A stretch of 64,000 nt of DNA from an uncultured Collinsella sp. (GCA_958427355.1 CAUACA010000006.1:1-64000); one strand, 5' to 3'; shown: positions 7,542 to 16,674, numbered from the stretch's first letter. Numbers and translations are program-made. Notes: generated by a model from the letters alone, not told the origin.

Positions 7542-8453
7542 CTACGAACGCGCCGCGACCAGCAGCTCTGCCGTCGCCGCCCAACCGTCGACAATTTTGC
7601 CGCGCGTAACGAAAGCGTTCTCGCAAGCAGCCAGGAACTCGGGCGCGCCGGCGCTCGTCAGGCCATTCTCGACCAGGCAGAACGTGCCCACGTGATCGGC
7701 CATGTAGAAGTCGGACTCGGAGTCGCCGAGCGCCAACGTCTCCTCGCGCTCGATCCCCAGGTGCTCGCAGAAGCGCGCAATGGCGACGCCTTTGTTGAGG
7801 CCCGCGGGGTTGATGTTGAATGCGCGACCGTCCTCGACGCGATCGAGCTCGAGCGTCGTCGGCTTGGACAGATGCGTCAGGTGACCGTTGCAGGCCCACA
7901 CCAGGCCGCAGCCGGCCTCGTCCAGGATGGCCTGAACCTCATCGTCGGGCACATCGCCGCGCATGCCGACGGTGACCTCACGGTATTTGTAGCCGGTCGA
8001 CATGTCGTTGTGATACTCGATCTTGTGCGGCCAGCGGGCGAGGATCTTCTCGCACACGCCGGTCTGTTCGATCACCTGGTGCGGCGTGAGGCCGCAGGCG
8101 GGGTCGTAAGGCATGTCGCCGGTCAGATACTCCCAATCGTTGGCTTTGAGGTCGTACATGACCAGGCCGCCCATCTCGCCGATGTAGGAGTTGAGGCCGA
8201 GCACGCGCGCGTCCTCGTGGATCATGGTACGGTTGCGGCCCGAGGTGGGAACCACCTGAATACCAGCGCGAGCGAGCGCCACGACGGCCTCGACGAGTTT
8301 GGTCGAGGGGTTGCCGTCGTTGTCGCGTAGCACGCACGAGCCGGGTGCAAGCATCGTGGCATCCAGGTCGGTAAAGACGTACTTGACCGTGGCCAAGCGC
8401 TCGCGCATCTCGCCCGAAAGCTCAGCGACGGTCGGCAGGGTATTGTGGGACAT
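7542..8453 (-). CDS. HAD-superfamily hydrolase (HAD-IIB, Cof/MPGP-like)
   Basis: Predicted cytosolic phosphatase of unknown substrate, 303 residues. HAD motif I is FTDLDATML (DxD kept, with Ala in place of the usual Gly), motif II is TSGRNR, the lysine motif is in GLNKGVAIARF, and motif IV is GDSESDFYM. The large cap insertion (about 95-200) is of the IIB type, as in mannosyl-3-phosphoglycerate phosphatases. The start at 8453 is chosen for its GGAG site; an upstream ATG at 8495 has none. It sits between murE and murI. A cell-wall role is possible but only by position. Confidence 0.82.
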   Translation of the reverse strand: MSHNTLPTVAELSGEMRERLATVKYVFTDLDATMLAPGSCVLRDNDGNPSTKLVEAVVALARAGIQVVPTSGRNRTMIHEDARVLGLNSYIGEMGGLVMYDLKANDWEYLTGDMPYDPACGLTPHQVIEQTGVCEKILARWPHKIEYHNDMSTGYKYREVTVGMRGDVPDDEVQAILDEAGCGLVWACNGHLTHLSKPTTLELDRVEDGRAFNINPAGLNKGVAIARFCEHLGIEREETLALGDSESDFYMADHVGTFCLVENGLTSAGAPEFLAACENAFVTRGKIVDGWAATAELLVAARS

Positions 8454-8560
8454 GGTTACTCCGTTTACGTAGAAGGGTTTGGACTTGGACGGCATGTTTT
8501 GATTGAGGGAACACGCTTATGGCGACAGCGCACTCAGGGCGCCGCCGCCATCATGGTTCA

Positions 8561-10123
8561 TTAGTCAAACTGGGTAACATCGATCAGGCGATTGGCCAGC
8601 GAAAGGTCGCTCTCGATGGGCACGAACTCGTCGCCCACGTGCATGAGCTCCTCGTCACCCTTTGCCAGCAGCAAGACAATGGTGGGAGCATCGGGGTTGA
8701 CGTACTCCTCGCGCGCCGCCTTGAACGCCGCATGCACGGCAGCTTCGCGATCGAGGATGATCTTGTTCGGCGTATCGTCGGGAACATGTTCGGCAAGCTC
8801 GCGACAGACCTTCATCGGGTCCTCGTGAGCCGGGTCCTCATTGGCAAAGATCATCAGGTCGGAATACGGTGCGGCCTCGCGCGGAAGCTGCTCGCGGCGC
8901 TCCTGCGCCTTGCCGCCGGCAGCGCCAAACACCGCGATGACCGGGCTGGCGGGAAACGCGCGCTTGACCGACGAGAAAAGCGAACGGAACGAAAGCTGGT
9001 TGTGCGCATAGTCGACGACGCAGATCACGCGACCGTCCTTCGACTCCACGACCTCCATACGGCCCGGCACACGCAGTTTGGAGAGGCCCTTCTTGATGGC
9101 ATCGATACCGATGCCGATCTCGCGCGCAGCGGCGATAGCGACCAGCGCGTTTTCCACGTTAAAGTCTCCCGCGATACCCAGCAGGACCTTCTCCCCCGCC
9201 TCGGACTCGTCGGCACACAGGCCATGCAAGTTGAACTCGATGCTAAAGCCGACCATGCGTACGTCGCTCGCCCACAGGCTTGCCTCGGGATGCTCGACGC
9301 CAACGGTCACCAAGCGCTCGGCCGTCGACGCTGCCTCCAGCACACGGTCGACCTCTTCGGTGCCCAGATTCACCACGGCAGTCTTTGCCTGGTCAAAGAT
9401 CCTGAGTTTGCTCTCAAAATAATCCTCAAACGTGGGGTGTTCGATCGGCGAGATGTGGTCGCGGCCGATGTTGAGGAAGCACGCCACGTCAAACGGCAGA
9501 TTCTCGACGCGTTGGTACTTGAGCGCCTGGCTCGAAACCTCCATGACCATGGACTGGCGACCGGACTCACGACAGTTGGCGATATGGCGCCAGACCTCGG
9601 GGGCCTCGGGCGTAGTATTGGTGCTCTCGTAGCACTCGATACCATCGTCGGTACTCACCGAGCCGATCATGCCGCAGGACTCGCCCGCCGCTTTGATGAT
9701 GGACTGGAGCATAAAAGCGGCCGTGGTCTTTCCCTTGGTGCCGGTGATGCCCACGATCTTGACGTCGTGGTCGGGACGGTCGTAGACCTCCGGCGGCAAC
9801 AGGGCCATGGCCGTGCGAACACTATCAACAACCAGCATCGCAGCACCGCTCTCCTTCGCCAGCGGCTCCAGAGACTCGACCAGCGACTCCTCGCACACAA
9901 ATGCGACGGCGCCCGCATCGAGCGCCATGCTCAAAAACGCGGGCTTAAAGGCAGCACCTTTGCAAAAGAATACGTCACCTGCCGAGACCACGCGCGAATC
10001 AAACGAGCAGCCGGTCACGGCACGCTCGTCAACCTGCTCTGATGCGCGCAGCTCGCCGCACACGTCGAGAAGCTTGGCAAGCGTATCGACCGTGGTCACG
10101 GTCGCGGAATCCGAATGGTGCAT
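8561..10123 (-). CDS. murE: UDP-MurNAc-tripeptide ligase MurE (probably lysine-type)
   Basis: Adds the third amino acid to UDP-MurNAc-Ala-Glu during peptidoglycan synthesis. The 520 residues contain the N-terminal Rossmann-like domain (TGCSFDSRVVSAGDVFFC), the ATP-binding loop GITGTKGKTTAAFML, the substrate motif STNTTPE, GRDHISPIEHPTFEDY, and DYAHNQLSF in the C-terminal domain. The residue-selecting motif reads EDPAHEDP instead of the DNPR of diaminopimelate-adding enzymes, which suggests L-lysine or another residue. It is separate from any other mur/fts cell-division genes here, close to murI. Confidence 0.88.
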   Translation of the reverse strand: MHHSDSATVTTVDTLAKLLDVCGELRASEQVDERAVTGCSFDSRVVSAGDVFFCKGAAFKPAFLSMALDAGAVAFVCEESLVESLEPLAKESGAAMLVVDSVRTAMALLPPEVYDRPDHDVKIVGITGTKGKTTAAFMLQSIIKAAGESCGMIGSVSTDDGIECYESTNTTPEAPEVWRHIANCRESGRQSMVMEVSSQALKYQRVENLPFDVACFLNIGRDHISPIEHPTFEDYFESKLRIFDQAKTAVVNLGTEEVDRVLEAASTAERLVTVGVEHPEASLWASDVRMVGFSIEFNLHGLCADESEAGEKVLLGIAGDFNVENALVAIAAAREIGIGIDAIKKGLSKLRVPGRMEVVESKDGRVICVVDYAHNQLSFRSLFSSVKRAFPASPVIAVFGAAGGKAQERREQLPREAAPYSDLMIFANEDPAHEDPMKVCRELAEHVPDDTPNKIILDREAAVHAAFKAAREEYVNPDAPTIVLLLAKGDEELMHVGDEFVPIESDLSLANRLIDVTQFD

Positions 10124-10185
10124 CTTTCACCTTTCTCAGCCATTTGGCAGGGACGGTTTTTATAGTAACTGAAACGCACCCACGC

Positions 10186-10210
10186 AAAAACGGCTCCCGG
10201 AGGAGCCGTT
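10186..10210 (-). terminator. Intrinsic terminator of asnB
   Basis: The minus strand reads AACGGCTCC-TCCG-GGAGCCGTT and continues into TTT, about 25 bases beyond the asnB stop. Confidence 0.85.
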
Positions 10211-10235
10211 ACGCGCAGGCGTTCGTAAGCCGAGG

Positions 10236-12116
10236 CTAGGCAGCCTGAACAGTGGGCTGGTCCTCGTCGATAAAGAAGCGCTTGTACCACACCAAGAACA
10301 CGAGCGGCGTATAGATCTTGCGCTGGAAATCGCCCTTGCCCGCAAAGTGCAGATCGAGCAGGTGCATGAGCTCGTCGGTATCGAAGAACTCGCTTGCCCA
10401 CGGCGCGGTGAAGTACTCCTTGACATAGTCGTACCACTTTTGCTCGCGCAGCCAGTAGACAATCGGCACCGGGAAGCCCACCTTGGGACGGGTGGCCCAC
10501 TCATCGGGCAGCGACTTGTTGGCAGCGTGGCGGAGTACCTGTTTGTTGCCGTTCTCGTTGATGCGGTAGCGGTCGGGAATGTGCTCGGCGAACTCCATGA
10601 CTTTGCGGTCCAGGAAGGGCACGCGCAGCTCCAGTGAGTGTGCCATGCACATCTTGTCGGCCTTGAGCAGAATGTCGCCCGGGAGCCACATGTTCATGTC
10701 CAGGTACTGCTTCTTGACCAGCTCGGGCTGACCCTTCACGCGCGCATAGATGGGAGCGGCAAGCTCGAAGGCGCCATCGCCGGTGTTGTACTCGGGCTTG
10801 AGCACGCCGTCGACCTCGCGCTCCGGCCATACCAGAGCCTGTCCCAGGAACGACTTCTCGGGGATCTCGGCACCCTTGACCAGGAAGTTATGTCCCTTGA
10901 AGTACGGCATATGCAGCGCCAGGTTACCGAGCGCGCGACGGATGGGCAGCGGCACCATCTTTTTGTACTTGCGCACCGGGACCGTATCCTCGTAGTAGGC
11001 GTAGCCGCCAAAGAGTTCGTCGGCGCCTTCGCCCGAAAGCACGACGGTGACGTCCTTGCGAGCCATCTCGGCCAAGAACCACAGCGGCACAGAAGACAGG
11101 TTGGACTGCGGCTCGTCCATGTGATACTGGATGTCCTCGAGCGCACCGAAGAACTCGTCGGCGGTAATCATCTTGCGAACGTTCTCGACGCCGAGCTTAT
11201 CGGAAAGCTCCTTGGCGTAGTTGGTCTCGTTGAAGTTCTTGTAGTCAAAGCCCACCGAGAAGGTCTTGTCGGGCATGAGGCAAGCGGCGATGTAGCTGGA
11301 GTCGACGCCACCGGAGAGGAACGACGCGACCTTGACGTCGGCGATGCGATGGGCCTCGACGCTCTCGTGCACGACCTCGTCCAGCTCGTCGACATACTCT
11401 TCGAACGGCTTCTCGACGGCAGAGTAATCGCAATCCCAGTAGCGCTCGATGTTCATCTTGCCGGTCGGGATATCGACGGTAAAGTAGTGCGCCGGCGGCA
11501 GCTTGTAGACACCCTCGAAGAAGGTCTCCTCGGTTGCCGAATACTGCAGCGTCATGTACGGACGCAGGGCCTTTTTGTTGACCGCCTTGTGGAAGTGCGG
11601 GTAGTCCAGGAAGCTCTTGATCTCGGAACCAAAGAGCACGCCCGGAGCGCCGTCGCCCGCATCGGCCATGGGATAGTAGTAAAGCGGCTTGATGCCAAAG
11701 ATGTCACGGGCGCCAAAAAGCTTGTTCTTCTTTTTGTCCCAGATGACGAAGGCGTACATACCGCGCAGGCGATCGAGGACGGCCTCGCCCCACTCCTCGT
11801 AGCCGTGCAGGAGGCTCTCGGTGTCGGCGCCGCAGTGGAACTTGTAGCCCTTGGCCTCGAGCTCGGAACGGAGTTCTTGGAAGTTGTAGATCTCGCCGTT
11901 GAAGACAATGACGACGCTGCCGTCCTCGTTGGCCATGGGTTGAGCGCCGGCCTCGGTCAGGTCGAGGATCGACAGGCGGCGGAAGCCCAGGGCAACGCGG
12001 CCGTCGATAAACTGGCCGCCCATGTCGGGACCGCGATGGACGATGCGGTCCATCATCTTGGTGAGCACCTCGGATTGGTTATCCGTCCCACCGACAAAAC
12101 CGACAAAACCGCACAT
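10236..12116 (-). CDS. asnB: Asparagine synthase (glutamine-hydrolysing)
   Basis: Converts aspartate to asparagine with glutamine as nitrogen donor. The 626 residues carry an N-terminal class II glutamine amidotransferase domain with the catalytic Cys right after the initiator Met (MCGFVGFVGG), GEIYNFQELRSELEAKG, and a C-terminal ATP-pyrophosphatase domain with the PP-loop SFLSGGVDSSYIAACL and VVLSGEGADELFGGY. The start has GAGGGGATAGTAT directly upstream, and Cys2 fixes it. It is transcribed alone, with a terminator below and the divergent tRNA-Val promoter above. Confidence 0.95.
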   Translation of the reverse strand: MCGFVGFVGGTDNQSEVLTKMMDRIVHRGPDMGGQFIDGRVALGFRRLSILDLTEAGAQPMANEDGSVVIVFNGEIYNFQELRSELEAKGYKFHCGADTESLLHGYEEWGEAVLDRLRGMYAFVIWDKKKNKLFGARDIFGIKPLYYYPMADAGDGAPGVLFGSEIKSFLDYPHFHKAVNKKALRPYMTLQYSATEETFFEGVYKLPPAHYFTVDIPTGKMNIERYWDCDYSAVEKPFEEYVDELDEVVHESVEAHRIADVKVASFLSGGVDSSYIAACLMPDKTFSVGFDYKNFNETNYAKELSDKLGVENVRKMITADEFFGALEDIQYHMDEPQSNLSSVPLWFLAEMARKDVTVVLSGEGADELFGGYAYYEDTVPVRKYKKMVPLPIRRALGNLALHMPYFKGHNFLVKGAEIPEKSFLGQALVWPEREVDGVLKPEYNTGDGAFELAAPIYARVKGQPELVKKQYLDMNMWLPGDILLKADKMCMAHSLELRVPFLDRKVMEFAEHIPDRYRINENGNKQVLRHAANKSLPDEWATRPKVGFPVPIVYWLREQKWYDYVKEYFTAPWASEFFDTDELMHLLDLHFAGKGDFQRKIYTPLVFLVWYKRFFIDEDQPTVQAA

Positions 12117-12285
12117 ATACTATCCCCTCTGCTGTTGCTGGGCATCAAATCGAATCAGTAGCTTTTGAGTATACCCGAGGGCGTAAAGAGGGGCGGAATG
12201 TTCAGGCAATCTCGACTGAATCAGCTCCGCGCCGACACGCGCCAGTTACCTTTAATGGATATGAGATGAATGAGGCAATTGTTTT

Positions 12286-12294
12286 GCTATACTC
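12286..12294 (+). promoter_or_regulatory. Extended -10 promoter of tRNA-Val
   Basis: TGCTATACT lies about 10 bases ahead of the mature tRNA start, the spacing expected for a tRNA gene with a short leader. The -35 box is poor. Confidence 0.55.
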
Positions 12295-12303
12295 TCTCCG
12301 CAC

Positions 12304-12379
12304 GGGCGATTGGCGCAACGGTTAGCGCAGGTGCTTTACACGCACAAGGCTGGGGGTTCGAATCCCTCATCGCCCACCA
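12304..12379 (+). tRNA. tRNA-Val (anticodon TAC)
   Basis: The cloverleaf has acceptor stem GGGCGAT/ATCGCCC, D stem GCGC/GCGC, anticodon loop TTTACAC (anticodon TAC, reads GTA), T arm GGGGGTTCGAATCCCTC and encoded CCA. The outermost anticodon-stem pair is G-A. The last 18 bases recur at 12546-12563. Confidence 0.95.
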
Positions 12380-12388
12380 TTGAATTGG

Positions 12389-12417
12389 AAACGGTCCTCG
12401 AAAGGGGACCGTTTTTG
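12389..12417 (+). terminator. Terminator of tRNA-Val
   Basis: AAACGGTCC, a short loop and GGACCGTTTTT begin 10 bases after the tRNA CCA. Confidence 0.85.
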
Positions 12418-12545
12418 TTTGGGCCCATTTCATGGGATTCGAACCCGCAAGGGTGCGGAGCTGAGGAAACGCGAAGCGTTTTCCAGCGCAGCACGCGAGG
12501 AGCGAAGCGACGAAGCGGATGCGGGCGGCGGAGCCGCACGCGGAC

Positions 12546-12563
12546 ATCCCTCATCGCCCACCA
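12546..12563 (+). repeat. Duplicated 3' end of tRNA-Val
   Basis: These 18 bases (atccctcatcgcccacca) are identical to the last 18 bases of tRNA-Val at 12362-12379, with no tRNA body in front. A second terminator follows at 12573. This is the pattern left by site-specific integration or by loss of a second tRNA copy. Confidence 0.8.
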
Positions 12564-12572
12564 CTGATTTGA

Positions 12573-12602
12573 TAGGCCTCCAGCGATGGAGGCCTTTCCT
12601 TT
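12573..12602 (+). terminator. Terminator after the duplicated tRNA 3' end
   Basis: AGGCCTCC-AGCGAT-GGAGGCCT is followed by TTCCTTTTT. Confidence 0.75.
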
Positions 12603-12675
12603 TTCATGCCCAGCGCATGGGATTCGAACCCGCCAGCACGTCTGTCACAAAGGCCGTGGTCAAAAAATGGCAAAA

Positions 12676-12854
12676 ATGAGTACTGCTACTTTGTTTGCAA
12701 CATATAAAAAGACAGTATTTGCTTAAGTTACGCAACATATGTCCATTATAAGGACTAACAGTTAGATCAAAATCGTGTATTCATCGCCATTTCGACTTGA
12801 TATCTGGCCTTATTAGTCCAAAACTGCTGCTACCAAATCGGTAGCAGTACTCAT
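12676..12854. repeat. AT-rich segment bounded by a 14-bp inverted repeat
   Basis: The arms atgagtactgctac (12676-12689) and gtagcagtactcat (12841-12854) are perfect complements, with partial similarity continuing outward into A-rich/T-rich flanks. The right arm overlaps a second hairpin (ctgctacc-aaatc-ggtagcag, 12827-12847). Its size fits a miniature transposable element, but no target duplication was seen. Confidence 0.5.
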
Positions 12855-12990
12855 ATTTACTGTTTTTTGGTCAGCAGGTCCCCCTTGCCTTAGCAAATCT
12901 AAGGCAAAACGGGCTCCAGACCGCTGAATCATGCCGCATAGGGCACGTCAGCAGTCCGGAACCCGGTCCAAATTGAGTTATTGCACCGCG

Positions 12991-14274
12991 TTAGCCCAAG
13001 ACACCCGACAGGATCTCAATCAGACTATCCACGTCGGCTTCCTCGCAGACGAGCGGCGGCAGGAAACGCAGCGTATGGGCACCCGTAGCGTTAATCACGG
13101 CACCGGCGGCCAGCGCGCGGGCAACAATATCATGCGCATCGCCCGCAGCATCATCCAAATCACAGCCGAGCATCAAGCCGCGGCCACGCACCTCGGTCAC
13201 GTGCGGCAGCTTAGCGAGCTTTGCCTCCATATAGGCGCCTACCTTGGCAGCATGGTCGGCATAATCGCCACGCACAAGCGCGGAGAGCGTCGCGGCACAC
13301 GCCGCGATGGCCAAGCAGCTACCGCCAAAGGTCGAGCCGTGGTCGCCCGGCTTAAACACGTCGGCAATCTCCTTCTTCGCCACGACGGCACCCATGGGCA
13401 CGCCATCAGCAATGCCCTTGGCAAGGCTCATGATGTCGGGCTCCACGCCATAGGTTTGGAATGCAAATGGCTTGCCGGAGCGGAAGATGCCGCACTGGAC
13501 CTCGTCGGCGATAAGCACGGCGCCCACTTCGTGTGCCAGGTCGCGCGCTGCCGCCATAAACTCCTCGGTCATGGGGTGCACGCCACTCTCGCCCTGGATC
13601 GGCTCGAGCATCACGGCACAAATTTCGCTCCCCAGCTGCTTAAAGATCGCACGCAGCTCATCGACATCGTTGGGCGTGCAGGCCACAAAGCCACCCGGCA
13701 GCGGACGGAAACTATCCTGCAGCCAATCCTGCATGGTGGCGGCAATGGTCTCGAGCGTACGGCCGTGGAAGCCGCCGCGCATGCACACGATGGTGTTACC
13801 GCCATTACCGGCACGCTTGGCGTACAGGCGCGCGAGCTTCATCGAGCCCTCGTTGGACTCGGCGCCAGAGTTGGCAAAGAAGGTCTCCCAAACCTGCTCA
13901 TCCGCAGCCGGGGCACCAAGAGCAGCTGCCGTGGTCTCATCGCCGGCGACAATGGCATCGGCAAGCACGCGCGCACCATCTACGTCGTCGTTAGCAAGCT
14001 TGGACAGCAGCGCCGCGACCTGTCCGCGCTGCTCGATGTAGAAGTAATTGGAGACATGCATGAGCTTTTTGGTCTGTGCCTCGAGCGCCGAGAGCACAGC
14101 CGGGTCGCCATGACCTAGGCTGCACACGCCGATGCCGGCAAGAAAGTCGAGGTACTCACGGCCATCGTCGCCGGTGAGCTTCATGCCGTGACCCTCGACA
14201 AACTCGACCGGAAAGCGGCCAAAGGTATGCATAACGTAATGGGATTCAAGCGATTGCTGAGCTGCAAGTGACAT
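12991..14274 (-). CDS. argD: Acetylornithine aminotransferase
   Basis: PLP-dependent enzyme that makes N-acetylornithine in arginine synthesis. The 427 residues have the class III aminotransferase order: N-terminal RFPVEFVEGHGMKLTGDDG, FFANSGAESNEGSMKLAR, GGFHGRTLETIAAT, MLEPIQGESGVHP, VLIADEVQCGIFRSGK and the PLP-lysine motif MSLAKGIADGVPMGAV. There is an extra loop of about 25 residues near 100-125 (ADAIVAGDETTAAALGAP) compared with common ArgD. It is the last gene of the argCJBD operon. Confidence 0.93.
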   Translation of the reverse strand: MSLAAQQSLESHYVMHTFGRFPVEFVEGHGMKLTGDDGREYLDFLAGIGVCSLGHGDPAVLSALEAQTKKLMHVSNYFYIEQRGQVAALLSKLANDDVDGARVLADAIVAGDETTAAALGAPAADEQVWETFFANSGAESNEGSMKLARLYAKRAGNGGNTIVCMRGGFHGRTLETIAATMQDWLQDSFRPLPGGFVACTPNDVDELRAIFKQLGSEICAVMLEPIQGESGVHPMTEEFMAAARDLAHEVGAVLIADEVQCGIFRSGKPFAFQTYGVEPDIMSLAKGIADGVPMGAVVAKKEIADVFKPGDHGSTFGGSCLAIAACAATLSALVRGDYADHAAKVGAYMEAKLAKLPHVTEVRGRGLMLGCDLDDAAGDAHDIVARALAAGAVINATGAHTLRFLPPLVCEEADVDSLIEILSGVLG

Positions 14275-14343
14275 GGGATGCCTTTCGTTGGGCGCCAGAC
14301 GGCGCGGAGCTATGGGTGCAGGAATGGGGCGGCTGCGGGTCAG

Positions 14344-15324
14344 CTAGACCGTCTGAAGCTTCTCGACCTCGTCAAGGTTTTCGGTCAGACGCGCAGCAAA
14401 CGTCGAAAGCGGATGCGGATGCGTATCGAACTCGTAAGCCGTCTCGGTGGAATGGATCACGGTGCCGACGCCGGCATCGGTCAGCAGCTCCAGGAGCAGC
14501 GAATGCGGCGTGGTACCGTTAATGATGTGGGCGCGAAATACGCCGCCGGCAAGCGCATCGACGGCCGCGCGCAGCTTGGGAATCATGCCCTTATCGACCT
14601 CGCCACCGTAGAGCATCTCGTTAACCTCGTCGAGCGTTAGGTTAGAGATGAGTGAGTCCTTGTCGCTAAAGTCCTTGTACAGGCCGTCGACGTCGGTCAA
14701 AAAGATCGCCTTATGCGCGTGGAGCGCCGCGGCAACGGCGCCGGCGGCGGTATCGGCGTTGATGTTGAAGAATCCGCCGTCCTCCCCCGCCGCGACGGTA
14801 GCGATGACGGGGATGTACTCGCTATCGAGCAAGCGCTCGATATAGTCGGTGTTGACGTGCGTCACTTTACCCACGCGACCGAGCTCGGGGTCGAGCGGCT
14901 CGGCGATGAGCGTGCCGGCATCGCTGCCCGACACGCCCACGGCCAGGTTGCCGTGGTGGTTGAGCGCTGCGACCAGCTCCTGGTTGACCTTACCGCCCAG
15001 CACCTCGCGCACGATATCCATGGTGGCAGGCGTGGTCACACGCTGGCCGTTCTTAAACTCGACGGGGATGTCATAGTGGCTGAGCGCCTCGTTGATGGCC
15101 TTGCCGCCGCCGTGCACGATGACGGGGCGCATACCGATGATCTTGAGCAAAACGATGTCGCTCATCACGTCGCGGCGCAGCTGCTCATCAACCATGGCGG
15201 CTCCGCCATATTTGATAACAACCGTCTTGCCGGTCAGGTTCTTAATCCACGGCAGCGCTTCGAACAGCAGCTGCGCGGTTGCTTCGTTGGATTCGCTCGA
15301 ACGACAATCGCGTGCGAATTTCAT
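14344..15324 (-). CDS. argB: Acetylglutamate kinase
   Basis: Phosphorylates N-acetylglutamate, the second step of arginine synthesis, and is often the step inhibited by arginine. The 326 residues include the ATP-binding KTVVIKYGGAAM, PVIVHGGGKAIN, LAVGVSGSDAGTL and FFNINADTAAGAVAAAL. The N-terminal helix before the kinase fold (SNEATAQLLFEALPWIKN) is the type found in arginine-sensitive enzymes. The start at 15324 has a GAGG site 7 bases upstream; the open frame extends further without similarity. Confidence 0.95.
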   Translation of the reverse strand: MKFARDCRSSESNEATAQLLFEALPWIKNLTGKTVVIKYGGAAMVDEQLRRDVMSDIVLLKIIGMRPVIVHGGGKAINEALSHYDIPVEFKNGQRVTTPATMDIVREVLGGKVNQELVAALNHHGNLAVGVSGSDAGTLIAEPLDPELGRVGKVTHVNTDYIERLLDSEYIPVIATVAAGEDGGFFNINADTAAGAVAAALHAHKAIFLTDVDGLYKDFSDKDSLISNLTLDEVNEMLYGGEVDKGMIPKLRAAVDALAGGVFRAHIINGTTPHSLLLELLTDAGVGTVIHSTETAYEFDTHPHPLSTFAARLTENLDEVEKLQTV

Positions 15325-15405
15325 AATCTGCCTCGTCTTTCGTATCGTTATCGCGCCGTGCTCCGCTGTCCGCAATCGCGGCAAGATGCGCAGCGTGCCT
15401 GGAAT

Positions 15406-16674
15406 CTAGGAACGGTAATCGCCGTTGATGGAGATGTACTCATGCGTGAGGTCGCAGGTCCACACGGTCGTTGCCGCGTCGCCTGCGCCCAGGTCGGCCG
15501 AGACCACGATCTCGGACGCCTCGAAACGTCGTAGAGCCTCGTCCTCGTCAAAGGGAACAGTCAGACCGTCGCGACAGACAGGCATGCCCATCATGTCGAT
15601 GGAAACGTCTTCCTGATTAAACTTCACGCCGCACTTACCAAGCGCCATGGCAACGCGACCCCAGTTGCAGTCGTGGCCGGCGATGCAGGTCTTAACGAGC
15701 GGCGAGTTGGCAACGGCACGGGCGGCGATATCGGCTTCCTCGTCGTTCACGGCGCCGGTAATGTTAACCGTCACGAGCTTTGAAGCACCCTCGCCATCGG
15801 CCGCGATGTTACGCGCCAGGCTCTCGCACACCTCGTGCACGGCAAAGGCCAACTCGTCAAAGGCGTCAGTGCCCTCGACGATGGCCTCGGCATCTGCAGC
15901 AGCGGCGCCGGAGGCAAGCATGATGCAGGTGTCGTTGGTCGAGGTGTCGGAATCGACCGTTACCTTGTTAAAGGTTTGCTTGACGGTCGAGAGCAGCAGG
16001 GCATGAAGTGCCGCAGGCTCGACGGGGGCATCGGTGGTGATAACTGCGATCATGGTGGCCATGTTGGGCATGATCATGCCCGAACCCTTGCACATTCCGC
16101 CTACCGTATAGACATTGCCCGCATGACCCGCAGCCTCACTGACGTAGGACACGGCGTACTCCTTGGAGTGCGTGTCGGTCGTCATGATAGCGCGAGCGGC
16201 ATCGGCGCCACCGTGGGCGGAGAGCGCCTCGTAGGCAGCAGGAATGGCGGTCTCAAACGTGTCGATCGGCAGAATCTGGCCAATCACACCCGTGGAGGCA
16301 ACTAGAATCTGCTGGGGCTCGCAGCCGATGACCTGCGATGCGATGTTGCACGTCTCGCGCGCGCATGCAAGGCCGGTCTCACCCGTGGCGGCGTTGGCAT
16401 TGCCAGAGTTGACCGAAACGCCGGCGATGATACCGTAACCCTTGTCGGCACCGCCCAGGTTGGCACGGCTCACTTGCACGGGCGCCGCGCAAAAGCGATT
16501 GGTGGTAAACACGCCGGCACCGGGACAGGGTTTATCGGGCACGACGAGCGCATAGTCCAAGCGCTCGGGATTCTTCCGGAATCCCGCATGGATGCCTGCA
16601 GCCTTAAAACCAGCCGCAGCCGTAACGCCGCCCTCGACGGCGCGAATCTTGATATCAAACAGCTCGGTATTCAT
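15406..16674 (-). CDS. argJ: Bifunctional ornithine acetyltransferase / N-acetylglutamate synthase
   Basis: Transfers acetyl from acetylornithine to glutamate (cyclic arginine pathway); the bifunctional type can also acetylate glutamate from acetyl-CoA. The 422 residues carry the self-cleavage site region KGSGMIMPNMATMIAVITTDA, where the Thr after Ala becomes the nucleophile of the beta chain, VNSGNANAATGE and NSPLVKTCIAGHDCNWGR. With argC, argB and argD beside it and no argA or argE in the window, the cyclic pathway is implied. Confidence 0.95.
   Translation of the reverse strand: MNTELFDIKIRAVEGGVTAAAGFKAAGIHAGFRKNPERLDYALVVPDKPCPGAGVFTTNRFCAAPVQVSRANLGGADKGYGIIAGVSVNSGNANAATGETGLACARETCNIASQVIGCEPQQILVASTGVIGQILPIDTFETAIPAAYEALSAHGGADAARAIMTTDTHSKEYAVSYVSEAAGHAGNVYTVGGMCKGSGMIMPNMATMIAVITTDAPVEPAALHALLLSTVKQTFNKVTVDSDTSTNDTCIMLASGAAAADAEAIVEGTDAFDELAFAVHEVCESLARNIAADGEGASKLVTVNITGAVNDEEADIAARAVANSPLVKTCIAGHDCNWGRVAMALGKCGVKFNQEDVSIDMMGMPVCRDGLTVPFDEDEALRRFEASEIVVSADLGAGDAATTVWTCDLTHEYISINGDYRS

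Larger units (their letters stand above)
12380..12990. other. Gene-free stretch with tandem tRNA-3'-end modules and AT-rich DNA
   Basis: No convincing coding frame lies here. The first half holds two copies of a roughly 185-bp layout: tRNA-Val 3' end, a terminator hairpin, then catgggattcgaacccgc. The second half (about 12650-12880) is distinctly AT-rich and bounded by a 14-bp inverted repeat. The layout suggests remnants of insertions at a tRNA gene. Confidence 0.6.

Noticed and set aside
5838..8330. Long open frames on the plus strand opposite minus-strand genes (also 27-2177, 8519-10042, 10638-12161, 24501-26156, 44614-46476, 50760-54800)
   Set aside because: They are mirror frames produced by strong G/C third-position bias; the opposite strand carries recognisable families in each case.
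12310..12679. Open frames across the tRNA-Val and its downstream module
   Set aside because: They run through the tRNA and terminators and have no start signals.
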